From NCBI RefSeq assembly GCF_019393635.1, contig NC_057863.1, forward strand, positions 622,785,791 to 622,849,790: a stretch of 64,000 bases of DNA, given 5' to 3'. Shown in pieces: positions 51,715-63,862 of the stretch; position 1 is the stretch's first letter; every line of letters starts with the position of its first letter. The notes below the pieces were generated by a model. That model saw only the letters and a list, made by a program, of their open reading frames with translations, was not told the origin of the DNA and made no database searches. Source of the stretch: Dromiciops gliroides. Taxonomy: Eukaryota; Chordata; Mammalia; Microbiotheria; Microbiotheriidae. The position numbers and the translations under genes were made by a program.

Positions 51715-53215
51715 CTTTTTTTTAAAAAAATAAACATTTGTATTTAAATTTTTGTGCTCTAAATTCTATCCCTCCCTTCTTTACCCCATCTCCCCCTCTG
51801 TAAGCAGTCACGCATAGGTTATACATGTGCAATTATATAAAACATTACCCTATTAGTTATTTTGTGTACAAAGACTAGAATAAAAGAAAAAATGAAAGTG
51901 AAAAATAGCATGCTTCAGTCTGTTCAAACAATATCAGTTCTTTCTCTGGAGGTGGATAGTATGCTTCATCATTAGTTCTTTGGGATTGTTTTAGATGATT
52001 GTATTGCTGAAAATACCAAAGTCATTCATACTTCTTCAAACATTGCTGTCACTGTGCACAATGTTCTGGTTCTGCTCATTTCACTATACACCAGTTCATG
52101 CAAGTCTTTACATGTTTTTCTGAAATCATCCTTTTTGATATTTCTTATAGCACAGTAATATTCAGTTACAATCCTATACCACAGCTTGTTTAGCCATTCC
52201 CCAATTGATGGGCATTCCTTTGAATTCCAGTTCTTAGCTACCACAAAAAGAACTCCTATACAAATTTTCGTGGGTCTTTTTTTCCTTTTTTGGATGTCTT
52301 TGGGATATAGATTTTGCAGTGGTATTGCTGGATCAAAGTGTATGCAGAGTTTTATGGCCCTTTGGGCATAGTTTCAAATTGCTCTCCAGAATGGTTGGAT
52401 CAGTTCACAACTTCAACAGTGGATTCATGGTCCGGTTTTCCCACATCCCCTCCAACATCCAACATTTTCCATTTTTGTCATCTTAGCCACTCTGATAGGT
52501 GTGAGGTGATGACTCAGAGTTGTTTGAATTTGCATTTCTATCAATAGTGATCTAGAGCATTTTTTCATATGTCTATAGATGGCTATGATTTCTTTCTCTG
52601 AAGACTGCCTATTCATATCCTTTGATCATTTATCAATTGGGGAATGACTTGTATTTTTTTTGACTTGTATTTGTATAAATTTGACTATATATTTGAGAAG
52701 TGAGACCTTTATTGGAGATACTTGATGCAAAAATTCTTTCCCAGTTTTCTGCTTTTCTTTTAATATTGGTTACATTGGTTTTGTTTGTGCAAAAGCTTTT
52801 CAATTTTATATAATCAAAATTATCTATTTTATATTTTGTAATGCTTTCTATATCTTCTTTGGTCTTAAATTCTTCCCCTCTCCATAAATCTGACAGACAA
52901 ACTATTCCATGCTCTCATAATTTGCTTATGGTATCACCCTTTATGTGTAAATCGTGTACCCATATTGATCTTACTTTAGTATATGGTATGAGAATAGTGG
53001 TCTATACTGAATTTCTGCCATACTCTTTTCCAGTTTTCCCAGCAGTTTTTGTCAAATAATGAGTTTTTGTTTCAAAAGTTTGGATCTTTGGGTTTATCAT
53101 ATAACTAGATTACTATAGTCATTTACTATAATGTAATTTGTACGTATTCTATTACACTGATCTGTGTTTCCATGTGCTCTCCCATTTCTAGAATTATCAC
53201 TATGTCTGCTTATTG
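51715..53215 (-). mobile_element. L1 LINE 3' region, about 1.5 kb
   Basis: On the minus strand the peptide VAKNWNSKECPSIGEWLNKL (52244-52180 region) followed by EYYCAIRN is an L1 ORF2 C-terminus. Upstream ORF2-derived sequence continues to about 53.2 kb with many stops. Not an active element. Confidence 0.8.
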
Positions 53216-53473
53216 AATCCCCTTCCTTTAAGAGCTCTGACAAAGCTTTAAGGTGCCTTGGATGCCGATTCATCCATGAGCCTTCCGTGACTTCTCCCTC
53301 CCCCTCTCCACATTAGAAGCGCTCTGTCCCCTCTTGAATAAATCTTACCACTCTGGGCATATGTATGTGTATATGTATATGCCTACACACACACATATAT
53401 ACATTCTATAGAATATATACACACGGAATATAAGTTATACGTTTACTCCCCCCGCCAACCCCTACTCAGTTTT

Positions 53474-53632
53474 TTTTTTTGGTTTTTTTTTTTTAGTGAG
53501 GCAATTGGGGTTAAGTGACTTGCCCAGGGTCACACAGCTAGTAAGTGTTAAGTGTCTCAGGCCGGATTTGAACTCAGGTACTCCTGAATCCAGGGCCGGT
53601 GCTCTATCCACTGCGCCATCTAGCTGCCCCCT
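53474..53632 (-). mobile_element. WSINE1-type SINE with target-site duplication
   Basis: AACCCCTACTCAGTTTT at 53457-53473 and 53633-53649. Confidence 0.95.
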
Positions 53633-53914
53633 AACCCCTACTCAGTTTTAAACATCTTGAAGACCGAATTGTTTTGTTTCCCATCTCCAGTTCCTAGCAC
53701 AGGGCATTGCATATTCTCCCTTTAACCCTCACCACTAGTGCCTTCTACTCCCAATCATGTATTTATTTTGCATGTACTTTTATACAAATTTGTCTCCTCT
53801 TATGGAATGTGAGCACCTTGAGGACAAGGACTGTTGAATTTTTGTCTTCATATTGCCAAGATCTAGGACAGTATCTAATATATAGTAGGTACCGAATGGT
53901 TGATTGATTGGTTG

Positions 53915-54205
53915 TTGTCTTTCATTCTCAAAGAGGACCAAAATGACATCACTAAGATGGAGTCAAGGCAGTGTGTCCAGCTGGTCGATCAGACCAACGT
54001 GTGCTCAGAAGGTTCTACCACAGGTCAGGCACAAATAGTGCATGTGAACATTTGGGGTGGATTCTCTAAATTTGTGCATCTCACTGTTTTTGAGCTCAAG
54101 CCAATTTGCTTTGCTCATAGAGCACAGTACCTTCTTTGATGCTGGCATGCCGTGCTGGGCTGTCCTGTGCCAGCATCTCCCATGTCTCACAATAGATCCC
54201 GAAGT
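53915..54205 (+). repeat. Dispersed repeat of unknown class
   Basis: Begins TTGTCTTTCATTCTCAAAGAGGACC, sharing its start with the repeat at 21840, then diverges. Confidence 0.45.
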
Positions 54206-54289
54206 TCTTAATAAATATCTGATGAGTGATAGATAGTACTTACTGAGTTGAATTTGTTAAATGAGGGGGTTGGCCTCAGTGGTGGCTGG

Positions 54290-54570
54290 GGGCCCTTCTA
54301 ACTCTTCCTAGCTCTAACTTCTTTTCTAGTACTAATACTAAGGCATTTCCCAGCTCTTTGTATTCTCTGATCAACCCTTACAGCTCTAAAATCCTTTGTT
54401 TTAAGGGACTTAATAACTGATATTCTCTGTTTAAAGGCCCTTCCCAGCCCTGACATTCTGTGTTCTAAGATTCCATTCTTTCCAGCTCTGATATTCTCCC
54501 ATGTTATAAGGTCCTCCCTAGCTGTGACATTCTTTGTCAAAGGTCCCTTCTAGCTCTTAGAGACTATGAA
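54290..54570 (+). repeat. Degenerate 32-40 bp tandem repeat from a SINE/LINE tail
   Basis: Six to seven loose copies of CCCTTCCAGCTCTGACATTC followed by TGTGTTCTAAGG-like sequence. This unit is the usual end of MIR/L3 elements; here it is iterated. Confidence 0.65.
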
Positions 54571-55944
54571 ATTTTCTAAATAAAAAATTTCTTTCTCTAA
54601 AGAATGAGGGCACTGTTCTCTGACACCTTGTCAGCCATACGAGTCCTGGATCTAATGTGACAGGTTTGTTCTGCCAGCCAGGCTTGGAGAACAAAGCTCC
54701 CATTGACAGCATCAGAATGTCCTATTCTAGGATCGTAGAATTTGGATCTTAAAGGGATCCTTAGTTCTCAAAGTGTAGAAACAGCTGTGAAATCCTCCAT
54801 TTGAAGCATCTAAATTTGGGGTGAGGTGCCTCTCAGATTTCGTAGTTTATTTGGTAGGGTATCAGATATAACTCTTGATGCCCTGCAGGTATCACACAGC
54901 CCTCAGACCACAGAATGTCAGAGCTGGGGTGAACTTAGAACATAGAATTTGAGAAAAAAAGATATTAGATCTGAGAGGAGCTTTTCTTCTCTCCCATTTT
55001 CTCTTGTTTAGGCAGAACAAAGAGGTTTTTGTTAGATAGTTTTCTCCAGCAGCTTGAGGCTTGTGGAAAAATATATAATACTCAGGTAGCTTCTGTTGCT
55101 CCCTGAATTCTATCCATGGGGCCCAGTGGCCAAAACAGAGGATTACTTTTTGAGAAATTCAGAGATCTTTTCCTCTCCTTGAGGGAGACACAATCTTGGA
55201 ATTCATAGATTTACAGAATGCTGGGAAGGGTCCTTAGAACACATGTTGTGAGAGAAAGAAAGAGCCTAAGAACACAGAATACCAGATCTGAGAGGGGCCT
55301 TGGAATACATGAAAGAAAATGAGATGTTAGATCTGGGAGAAACTTTCAAATGTGTAATTCTAGAAAGGGATATAGAACTTGGGCAAGTCTTTTAAACTCA
55401 TGCCTCAGTTTATTCATCTGTCAAGTGGAGACAATAATAATTCTGAATTAATCTTATATTCATTACTCTAAATTTCAGGTCTGAGTCTATGTTTCACTAA
55501 GTTGAATTTCTCTTCTTTGCCAATTTGGAGTCTGTTTACCTGTTTGGTATAGCAGAATAACTTAGCCCTGGCCTGGAGGCCTGGATTCTACCTCATGAAG
55601 CTATTCAGAGAATGAGCATTGTGGAAAGAGCTTGGACACAGGGTCAGGAGACCTGGGACTCAGTCCCAGTTCCCCTACTTTATAACCTTAGGAAAGTTTT
55701 AAAAAATGGTCATCTAATCCAACCCAACCAATATCTAATCCAAGAGTCTCCTCCAGGAAGAACTTCTTCATGAAGACCTCCAGCGACGAGGAAGCTTTGA
55801 CCTCCCAAGGCAGGGCAGCCATTTCTACTTAGGACTATCTCTTATGGTTAGCCATTAGGAATAGTTCTTCATGGCATAATACGTCACCTGCATATTTTTT
55901 GGATGTCAGATTTTTAATAATATGTTTGTTCATTTACTTTCCAA
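54571..55944. other. Intergenic sequence with worn repeats
   Basis: Contains several near-copies of a phrase like AGAACATAGAATTTGAG / ACAGAATACCAGATCTGAG (54940-55345), suggesting an old internally repeated element. No exon seen. Confidence 0.5.
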
Positions 55945-56091
55945 TTTTTTTAGAGGGCAGGGCAGTGAGGGTTAAGTGACTTGTCCAGAGCCACACAGCT
56001 AGCAAGTGTCAAGTGTCTGAGGCCAGATTTGAACTCAGGTCCTCCTGAATCCAGGGCCGATGCTTTATCCACTGCACCACCTAGCTGTCCC
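55945..56091 (-). mobile_element. WSINE1-type SINE
   Basis: GGCAGTGAGGGTTAAG ... CACCTAGCTGTCCC; first of four same-orientation copies within about 1.1 kb. Confidence 0.92.
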
Positions 56092-56111
56092 TTACTTACT
56101 TCCAAAGTTTT

Positions 56112-56287
56112 TTTTGTTTTTTTTTTGTTTTTTTTTTTTTTGTTTTTTTTTGTGAGGCAATTGGGGTTAAGTGACTTGCCCAAGGTCACACAGCTAGTAA
56201 GTGTCAAGTGTCTGAGGCCGGATTTGAACTCAGGTCCTCCTGAATCCAGGGCCAGTGCTCTATCCACTGTGTCACCTAACTGCCCCT
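56112..56287 (-). mobile_element. WSINE1-type SINE with long T-rich tail
   Basis: CCAAAGTTTT at 56102-56111 and 56288-56297; (T)nG tail of about 45 bp. Confidence 0.93.
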
Positions 56288-56471
56288 CCAAAGTTTTACT
56301 TAACAACTTTAACCATGGATGGGAGGTAAAGACCTCTCTTGGAAATTGTTAGCTTGAAATCTGTCTTTAGGAATACTTACAGATTCTAATCAATGACCTA
56401 ATTTCAAGGAGAAAAAAGAATCAGAAGCAACTGGTGTAGAATCTCAAGGCTCAGCTCAAGTACTATTTTCT

Positions 56472-56626
56472 TTTTTCTTTTTCTTCTTTGCAGGGCATTG
56501 AAGGTTAAGTGACTTGCCCAGGGTCACACAGCTAGTAAGTGTCAAGTGTCTGAGGCCGGATTGGAACTCAGGTCCTCCTGAATCCAGGGCCAGTGCTTTA
56601 TCCACTGTGCCACCTAGCTGCCCCCT
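56472..56626 (-). mobile_element. WSINE1-type SINE
   Basis: CAAGTACTATTTTCT (56457-56471) and CAAGCACCATTTTCT (56627-56641) flank it. Confidence 0.93.
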
Positions 56627-56849
56627 CAAGCACCATTTTCTACAGGAAGACTTTCCTGTTTTCCCCAGCTACTTTGTACCTTTCCTTCTGAACTACTTGG
56701 TATGTATTTTGTATGTCCTTAAGAAAGTACATTTGTCTCCCCCAAAAGAATGTAAGCTCTCTGAGGGCAGGGACTATTCCATTTTTGTCTTTGTATTCCA
56801 TGCAGGTAGCTTAATGCTTGAAACACAAGAAGTGCTTAATGAATTTATT

Positions 56850-57004
56850 TTTTATTTTTTTATTTTTTGGTGAGGCAATTGGGGTTAAGTGGCCTGCCTA
56901 GGGTCACACAGCTAGTAAGTGTCAAGTGCCTGAGGTCAGATTTGAACTCAGGTCCTCCTGAATCCAGGGTCCATGCTCTATGCACTGTGCTACCTAGCTG
57001 CCCC
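56850..57004 (-). mobile_element. WSINE1-type SINE inserted in a LINE2-like tail
   Basis: TGCTTAATGAATTTATT before and TGCTTAATGAATTATT after. Confidence 0.94.
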
Positions 57005-57480
57005 TGCTTAATGAATTATTGATGACTGATTAATTGATGGTATATATAACAGGGGTAGGTTGATGGAATCCCTTTCCAGTCACTGGGAGTTCTCATAAAG
57101 TTCCAGAGCATTAGACCTGCCTCCCCTTGTCAAAACACAAAGCAGCAAAAGGCAGAGGAGAGCAATCATACAAATGCAAGAGAGACAATTGAAACCTAGA
57201 GGTGGGAAAAGGAGTCTCCTAAGCCCTAGGGAGAGCTAGATTGACACCAACTGATAACATTATTGTCTTCTGGGGCTTGTGTTCCTGAGGCCCCAAATAT
57301 GGAAGTGATCATAATGGCAATTACCAGTCTGTGTAACATGGCTGTGCTTGGAAAACTTTGATGGAAATCTACCCCCCTTGGATTTTCAGCTTCATTTTCT
57401 ATTGTGGGCCATTAAAAGAAGCCAGCAATGTTCAGTTTGCCACCAAAAAGCAGGGGATGGGAAGGTAGGGATTTAAAAAA

Positions 57481-57630
57481 ATTTTAAAAATTGTTTTGGT
57501 GGGGCAATGAGGGTTAAGTGACTTGTCCAGGGTTACACAGCTAGTGTCAAGTGTCTGAGGTCGGATTTGAACTCAGGTCCTCCTGAATCCAGGGCTGGTG
57601 CTTTATCCACTGCGCCACCTAGCTGCCCTG
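57481..57630 (-). mobile_element. WSINE1-type SINE
   Basis: GTAGGGATTT occurs on both sides (57465 and 57631). Confidence 0.92.
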
Positions 57631-58366
57631 GTAGGGATTTTTAAATAGCTGTTATCAGGTGTGCTGTTTTGAGTTGGACCCAGCCCAATTGGCTTTCCTG
57701 TTTTAAATCAGTACAAATAGTTGCACAAACCAAAATGACTAAATAATAAATTTCTCTCTCTTATTCATTCAGTTTCGATTGAAGTGAGAAAACAATGACT
57801 GAGCGTTGAGAGAGGGTCCTGTCATTAAAGCCACATAAAACCCACAGAGAAAACAATTCCCCTTCTACAATTTCTCTTCTGATTCTGTCTTCATTGACTA
57901 TTTGTACAACAGGAAACTATGTAAGGTTAAAAAGCTTTTACATAAATGAGATCAATGAAAACTATATTATCCTCATTTTATAGATATGTAAACTGAGTTG
58001 GGAAAAGGTCAGTCAATTTGCTGACTGCTGCCTTGTTAGCAGCACGTTACACACACCCCTCTGGGCATGTCTGATGGTCTCTGCTTGTCTGCATCCCTTT
58101 AAAGTATTGAGTTTCTCAAAGGCTATGGGTATCCTTTGGGGAGGAAAGGATCTATTTTTAGATACCTATAAATAAGACAAACTCAATGGGTCCTCTTAGG
58201 AAATCTGCCCACTAGAGCAGAAAAAGTCCAAACGGAAGGAAGACCCAGAGGACTTCATTCTAACACAGCCCCACAGTCAGGACCAGAGGGAACGTATTGG
58301 GGAAAGGAGAGGAGAGGGCAGCCAGTGGGGTGGATGGCGAGTACTGCGACTTCATTCTTTGCTGTT
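57631..58366. other. Intergenic, no recognisable feature
   Basis: Unique-looking sequence without repeats, long open frames with family resemblance, or RNA gene signals that I can identify. Confidence 0.5.
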
Positions 58367-58382
58367 AAAGGGTCTAATCCCA

Positions 58383-58540
58383 GGGCAGCTAGGTGGCGCA
58401 GTGGATAAAGCACTGGCCCTGGATTCAGGAGGACCTGAGTTGAAATCCAGCCTCAGACTTTACACTTACTAGCTGTGTGACCCTGGGCAAGTCACTTAAC
58501 CCTCATTGCCTCACAAAAACAAAACAAAACAAAACAAAAA
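58383..58540 (+). mobile_element. WSINE1-type SINE with target-site duplication
   Basis: AAAGGGTCTAATCCCA at 58367-58382 and 58541-58556, perfect. Confidence 0.95.
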
Positions 58541-58983
58541 AAAGGGTCTAATCCCACTAGATTTTTGGGTGACTCTCATGCAGTGCCTTAAAGAGCCACA
58601 CAGTAAGCCTCAAGAACCCCAAGTTGCCTGCTCCTAAAACAGCCTCGCTTGAGTTTTCTAGTCTAGCAGTTGTGTCCATTGGATGCTGCGGTGCTGGGCC
58701 AGGGAGGGGAGAGCTAGTGATTTCTCTTGACTGGCAGCCCATCACTCGTGGTGACACTTTCTTTCTCAGCTTCTGCCATCAGGAGTGATTTTCTTTCTGG
58801 TCAATTCCCTCAGCTCCACCCCCTGGGCTTGACTTGGTTTTCCTTTCAAACTACCTTAAGGAAAGAAACAATGGGAAGGGGACATGCACAAGGCACCACT
58901 TCAAAAACAGCCTCAACTCATCCCCAACAAACTTGCTGAACTTGTTTGCCTAGAAGTGATACGAGCCTGTGTTTTTTCTTTTG

Positions 58984-59141
58984 TTTTTTTTTTTTGGGGG
59001 GGGGGGCAGGGCAATGAGGGTTAAGTGACTTGGCCAGGGTCACACAGCTAGTAAGTGTCAAGTGTCTGAGGCTGGATTTGAACTCAGGTCCTCCTGAATC
59101 CAGGGCTGGTGCTTTAACCACTGCACCATCTAGCTGCCCCC
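58984..59141 (-). mobile_element. WSINE1-type SINE
   Basis: GGGCAATGAGGGTTAAG ... CATCTAGCTGCCCC with T and G runs at the tail. Confidence 0.91.
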
Positions 59142-59254
59142 CATTTTTTTTCTTAAACTGTACTGGGAAGTTATAAAATATGAGTCAGTAGTTCTCTTTC
59201 AGTTCAAACCTCCAACCAAGACTTTTTCTGATGAATTTTTATAACACAGTTGTA

Positions 59255-59460
59255 ATATCTCTCTCTTTCCTCCCCCTCTCCCTCTCTTTGTTTCTATTTC
59301 TCTCCATATATCTTTGTTTCTCTGCATGTTTCTTTCTCATTCTCTCTCTCTCCTTCTCCCTCTTTATTCTGCTCTGTCTCTCTGCATCTTTCTGTCTCTT
59401 TTCTCATTCCCTTTCCCTTTCCCTCTTGTATTTCTCTATCTTTTTCTCTCATTCTGCTCC
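59255..59460 (+). repeat. TCTC/TTTC-rich tract
   Basis: Low-complexity pyrimidine sequence (CTCTCTCTTTCCTCC, CTCTCTCTCTCCTTC) in the downstream intergenic region. Confidence 0.8.
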
Positions 59461-60439
59461 CTATCACCACCCTCCCATAACACATGGATAAGCCATGAAA
59501 TGGTTAACCACATTATCTTAGAGAAAACGGCTTTTTAAAACAACAGCAAATCATAAATAAAAACAAACTTTGCTTTCTCCTGAGAGAATGAGTGGGAGTA
59601 AAGTAAGGGATGGGGAACTAATTACCAATTCTGTTCCAGCTTAGCAGTATAAACAGTTCTGAGTCTGTTTGTGTCTCCTGCATAACTTGGTCACATTTCT
59701 GGCCTTTTTGTCTCATTTTTCACTCCCCTTCCAGTTCCCAAGTGGTGACATCAGCAGCAAATCTGCTTGCCTGCCTGGGGGACCCTAATGCACCATTTCC
59801 ATGGTGGTGGTGCCTTCCTCCCTGGAGCCCCAAATGCTCATGCTCCTCTGACGTGCTCCTTCTAGCCCTGTGCTCTCCGGGTCTTACTTCTCTGATGAAG
59901 CTTCTGCTCCTCCTTCCTTACAAGTAGAAGGGGTCTAGGTATCAATTATTTGCTCAGAATGACTCACCAAGGTCTCGAGAAAGGGGGCACTAGAAGTTCC
60001 TGTCTCCCAGTAGACATTATCTCCAGTACCACATTACACTAGAAGTTAATGAATGCCAAACGTACCTTCTTTTTCTCATTTAGTCTTTGTCACAGAGGAT
60101 GACTTGTTGGGTAGGAGAGAGAGAGGAAAGTTACATGAGCAACGAGACAGTGGAATAGATGCAGTCAGGAAACCTCTTCAACCCCAAATGAAAGGAATGA
60201 TACCACAGGGATGGAGTCATTACCACTGATTCTACAAAATAAGATGGAGTCTCCTATACATGATAAAATGTTGTAAACAAACTTCAGAACTATAATACTT
60301 AGACGTCTAACCCAGTGCTCCTTCCTGAAAAATATTGTATTTGAAAACTATAGCTGAAAACTCCTGGCTGGCTGGCTTTCTGACTGCCATTATCTGCTCC
60401 CTATCTGTAAGGGGGGCTTCTAAAGATCCCCCAGGTTCG
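59461..60439. other. Intergenic, no recognisable feature
   Basis: Unique sequence after the CT-rich tract. Scanned for a natriuretic peptide ring (CFG...DRI) and other known exons without success. Confidence 0.5.
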
Positions 60440-60760
60440 TTAAACCCTGTGTGAGCCAATCTGTAGGGGCCAGCTCCCTTCCCAACTGCTTCTCCCAGAG
60501 TGATAAGAAAAAGCCTCTTTCAATTTAACACAAAACAGGGTTTATTGATAAGAATAATCTTAGAGGTAAATATAAAGAAAAGCAAGAAATATACGACCTG
60601 TGAACTTAACCCCAACAGACTCTCTACTTCTCTTTTAACTTTCTCTCCTGCCTCTGTGAACTTTCCTCCCTTGGCTCTCACCTGTGGGTGTGACTGATCC
60701 CTGCAGCCATGCCTCACTTGGACTGGTTCGCCTCCCTCTCTCTAGCTCGCTGCTTGAGCT
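60440..60760 (-). mobile_element. Possible LTR fragment
   Basis: On the minus strand ATCAATAAACCCTGTTTTGTG is followed by a U5-like stretch reaching about 60440. Weak case from poly(A) signal and layout only. Confidence 0.3.
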
Positions 60761-61325
60761 TTCTCATCTCTCCGTCGTGCCCCCCTTTCTCCGTAGCGTC
60801 CCCCTGTGTCTCCTTTCTCAGTTCCCTCTGTAGCTCCTTCTTCACTCCTCCTACCAACCCCTCTCTTCACTCTGTTCCCCTTCACTATGCCCCTGCATTT
60901 TCCTTTATTAATCTCTCTCAGAAACCTTGGGCTGGCCGACACCCATGCCCCCCAAGCTAATTTGTTTGCAGAGCCCAAGGCTGGCTGGGGCACGAAGCCC
61001 CTGTGCCAGGCACACCAGGAGCTCCAGAAACCCCATATCCCCTGGCTGAGTGGGGCATGGATGTGGTGCTCCAGGTTTGCAGGTGGGGGCTCAGAGGGAC
61101 CCACAGCAAGCCTGAGGCTACTTTTAGCCTCTTACATTCACTACCTGATTCCCTAACTCTGTTTCAGTGAGTGTGCCCACATGCGTGTGCATGTGCACAC
61201 ACACACAATCTTAGGCTTGTAGCTGGATGTCTAGTCATAAAGCCCCCTGTAGCTGCAGGCCTCTCCATGCCAAAAGAAATAGCAAATGCTGCTTCTGCCC
61301 AAACACTTGGGGCCGGTCCTTTCCT

Positions 61326-61488
61326 TTCTTTCTTTCTTTTTTTTTTTTTTTTGGTGAGGCAATTGGGGTTAAGTGCCTTGCCCAAGGTCACACAGCTAGC
61401 TAGTGTCAAGTGTCTGAGGTTGGATTTGAACTCAAGTACTCCTGACTCCAGGGCCGATGCTCTTTCCACTGAGCCACCTAGCTACCCC
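61326..61488 (-). mobile_element. WSINE1-type SINE
   Basis: (TTTC)n/poly-T tail, ends CACCTAGCTACCCC; flanks GGTCCTTTCCT and AGTTCTTTCCT. Confidence 0.92.
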
Positions 61489-62420
61489 TAGTTCTTTCCT
61501 CTTAAAAATTACTCAAGGCAGGTATCTAGCCCAACAAACTCCAATTCTCCCATTGTAAAGAGACTGAAGGTACCCAGGAGCCCAGCTTAGACAGTGTGTG
61601 TCAGGGAAGGGGAATGAGACAAAGAATGAGTGAAGGAGAAATATAAGTAAAAGGTCCAAACATACCAAAAATGTCAAGAGCAAACCCTCAATAAAAGCCA
61701 GTGCATAAGCAGAAAATCCAAATGGAGATCCCAAGAAGGAATAATGAATAAAACTTCAAAAAGAATGCAAAGTGCTTTAAACAAATAATATGGGGGGCGG
61801 GGAGTGAACCATGTAACATGTCGAAGGTGTGGGAGCTTACTGAGCTTCACCCTCCTCCCTTTCTTATTTAGGCTACTTATTACACAATAATAATAGCACA
61901 GTATTCTAGCATGAAGTTTATCCGTCTTACTTCAAAGAGAAGTTCTGAAATAGTGTCCTGTGCTGAAATCTTCTTACATCATTTTTGTCAAAGGCATGCC
62001 TGCAACACTTTGTAAACACAGTCTTGGTCAGCCCAGGAAGGACTCTTCCCCGAAGAGATCAGAGTAATCTGATCAGATTAAGAGAAATTGGAAGTTTTTG
62101 GTTAATTTAGTTAAGAGAAGTATCTCACGAGAAGTCACCTTTGACCCAATAGAAAGGCACACCCTTAAAGGGAGAGGTTAAAAAAGGGCTGAATGACTAG
62201 GAAAGTGATTCTCCAAATGTCAACCATTTAAGTGACTTTTGTTCTGTTTGATGAACTTTCACCTGAGCTCTGTAACTACCATTCATCTTATTGTAGAATT
62301 TTGTTTTTGCTGGAAATACTGTAGATTATAAGTGGCAAGGACTTGTGTCCAAGAGATTTTTAGGTAGGATGGATTTTTGTCTCTGATTTTCTCTTCCTAA
62401 GCAGCGATGCTAAGATAAGT
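61489..62420. other. Intergenic, no recognisable feature
   Basis: AT-rich, with stop codons in all frames; no SINE copy. An old unclassified repeat is possible around 62020-62340. Confidence 0.45.
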
Positions 62421-62660
62421 TTTGTTGTTGTTCAGTCATTTCAGTCATGTCTGAGTCTTCATGACCCCATTTGGGGTTTTGTTGGCAGAGATACTGGAGT
62501 GGTTCGCCATTTCCTTCTCCAGTTCATTTTACAGATGACAAAACTGAGGTAAACAGGGTGAAGTGACTTGCCCAGGGACACGTGGCTAGTAAGCATCTCA
62601 AGCTAGATTTTAAATTTAGGCCTTCCTGACTCCAGACCTAGTGCTTTCTCCATTGCTGCT
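62421..62660 (-). mobile_element. Long-form tRNA-derived SINE
   Basis: TTGTTGTTGTTCAGTCATTT ... GAGATACTGGAGTGGTTCGC; the head end is worn. Confidence 0.86.
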
Positions 62661-63192
62661 TCCTCCACCAAGGAGAGTCCTTCTCTATCCCTCTCAGGAA
62701 CAGGTCCCTGAAAAAATGATTCTGAAATATTCCTCTGGCCAAATGTAGCTTGTCCTACCGCTAAGACTTCACCCTCTACCACTGGCTGAATCTGAATGAG
62801 AAACCTTCCTCTTAGTGTTTGGTATCCTGCAGTTATCATGTGTTAACTTATCTCTATGTGTGTGTCCCCCTGATAGAATGAAAACTCTTTGAGGACAACA
62901 AACTATTTGGTTTTCTCTTCCTATGTCCAGCACCTGTAACAGTGCCTGGCACTTACTAAGTGACGACCAGATAGGACTGGATTGGAATATGGTTTGTCTT
63001 GCCCTTAATTGTCTGAAGTCCCTTCCTCTCTGCCCCACCCACTCCCAAGAAGGGACCTTACATTGTACCTTCTAGATTGTCCTGTTCCTCCAAGAGCTTC
63101 CAGGTAACCCACTTTCACCAGGGCTATCTCTTTATCTCACTGAGCTTTGGATTCTTATCTGTAAAATTATGCCCCACTGAATATAAAGTGCT

Positions 63193-63197
63193 TGCTT

Positions 63198-63247
<50 letters not shown>

Positions 63248-63413
63248 CCTCTCTCTCTCTCCTTCCATCCCTCCCTCCCTCTCTCCCCAATGAGGGTTAA
63301 ATGACTTACCCAGGGTCACACAGCTAGTGTCAAGTGTCTGAGGTTGGATTTGAACTCAGGTCTTCCTGAATCCAGGGCCGGTGCTTTGTCCACTGTACCA
63401 CCAAACTGCTCCC
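63193..63413 (-). mobile_element. WSINE1-type SINE with (GA)n tail
   Basis: GAATATAAAGTGCT at 63179-63192 and 63414-63427 encloses both the SINE and the CT tract. Confidence 0.93.
63199..63282 (+). repeat. (CT)n microsatellite
   Basis: Pure CT then CT/CCCT/CCTT units between the target-site copy at 63179-63192 and the SINE body at 63287; read on the minus strand it is a (GA)n SINE tail. Confidence 0.92.
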
Positions 63414-63680
63414 GAATATAAAGTGCTCAATGTTTAATCCAGTAAGCATTTCTGGAGCATCAACCATGTACTAGGCACTGGAGATGCAAAGATAAAAACA
63501 GGCTCTTAAGGAGTTTACATTCTATTGGGGAGAGAAGACACAACATACCCAGATAAGTGAATATGAAATACATGCAGTGCAAACTGAAATGCTCACATGG
63601 ATCTGGGATGGCAGCTGTTTGGACATTCCCTCTAATTATGCTGATTTCAACCCATCCATGGCTGCCCACTCTGCTTATTT

Positions 63681-63846
63681 TATTTATTTATTTGTTTGTT
63701 TATTTATATTTTGCAGGACAATGAGGGTTAAGTGACTTGCCCAGAGTCACACAGCTAGTAAGTGTCATGTGTCTGAGGTCGGATTTGAACTCAGGTCCTC
63801 CTGAATCCAGGGCCAGTTCTCTATTCACTGTGCCACCTAGCTGCCC
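63681..63846 (-). mobile_element. WSINE1-type SINE
   Basis: CCACTCTGCTTATTT at 63666-63680 and 63847-63861; (TTTA)n tail. Confidence 0.94.
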
Positions 63847-63862
63847 CCACTCTGCTTATTTA

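Noticed and set aside
52026..52244. Conserved-looking minus-strand frame with VAKNWN...EWLNKLWY
   Set aside because: It is the C-terminal end of a decayed L1 ORF2, not a host gene.
59742..59927. Short frame with Cys/Trp/Pro-rich peptide (61 codons)
   Set aside because: No homology, no conserved start context, no adjoining exons.
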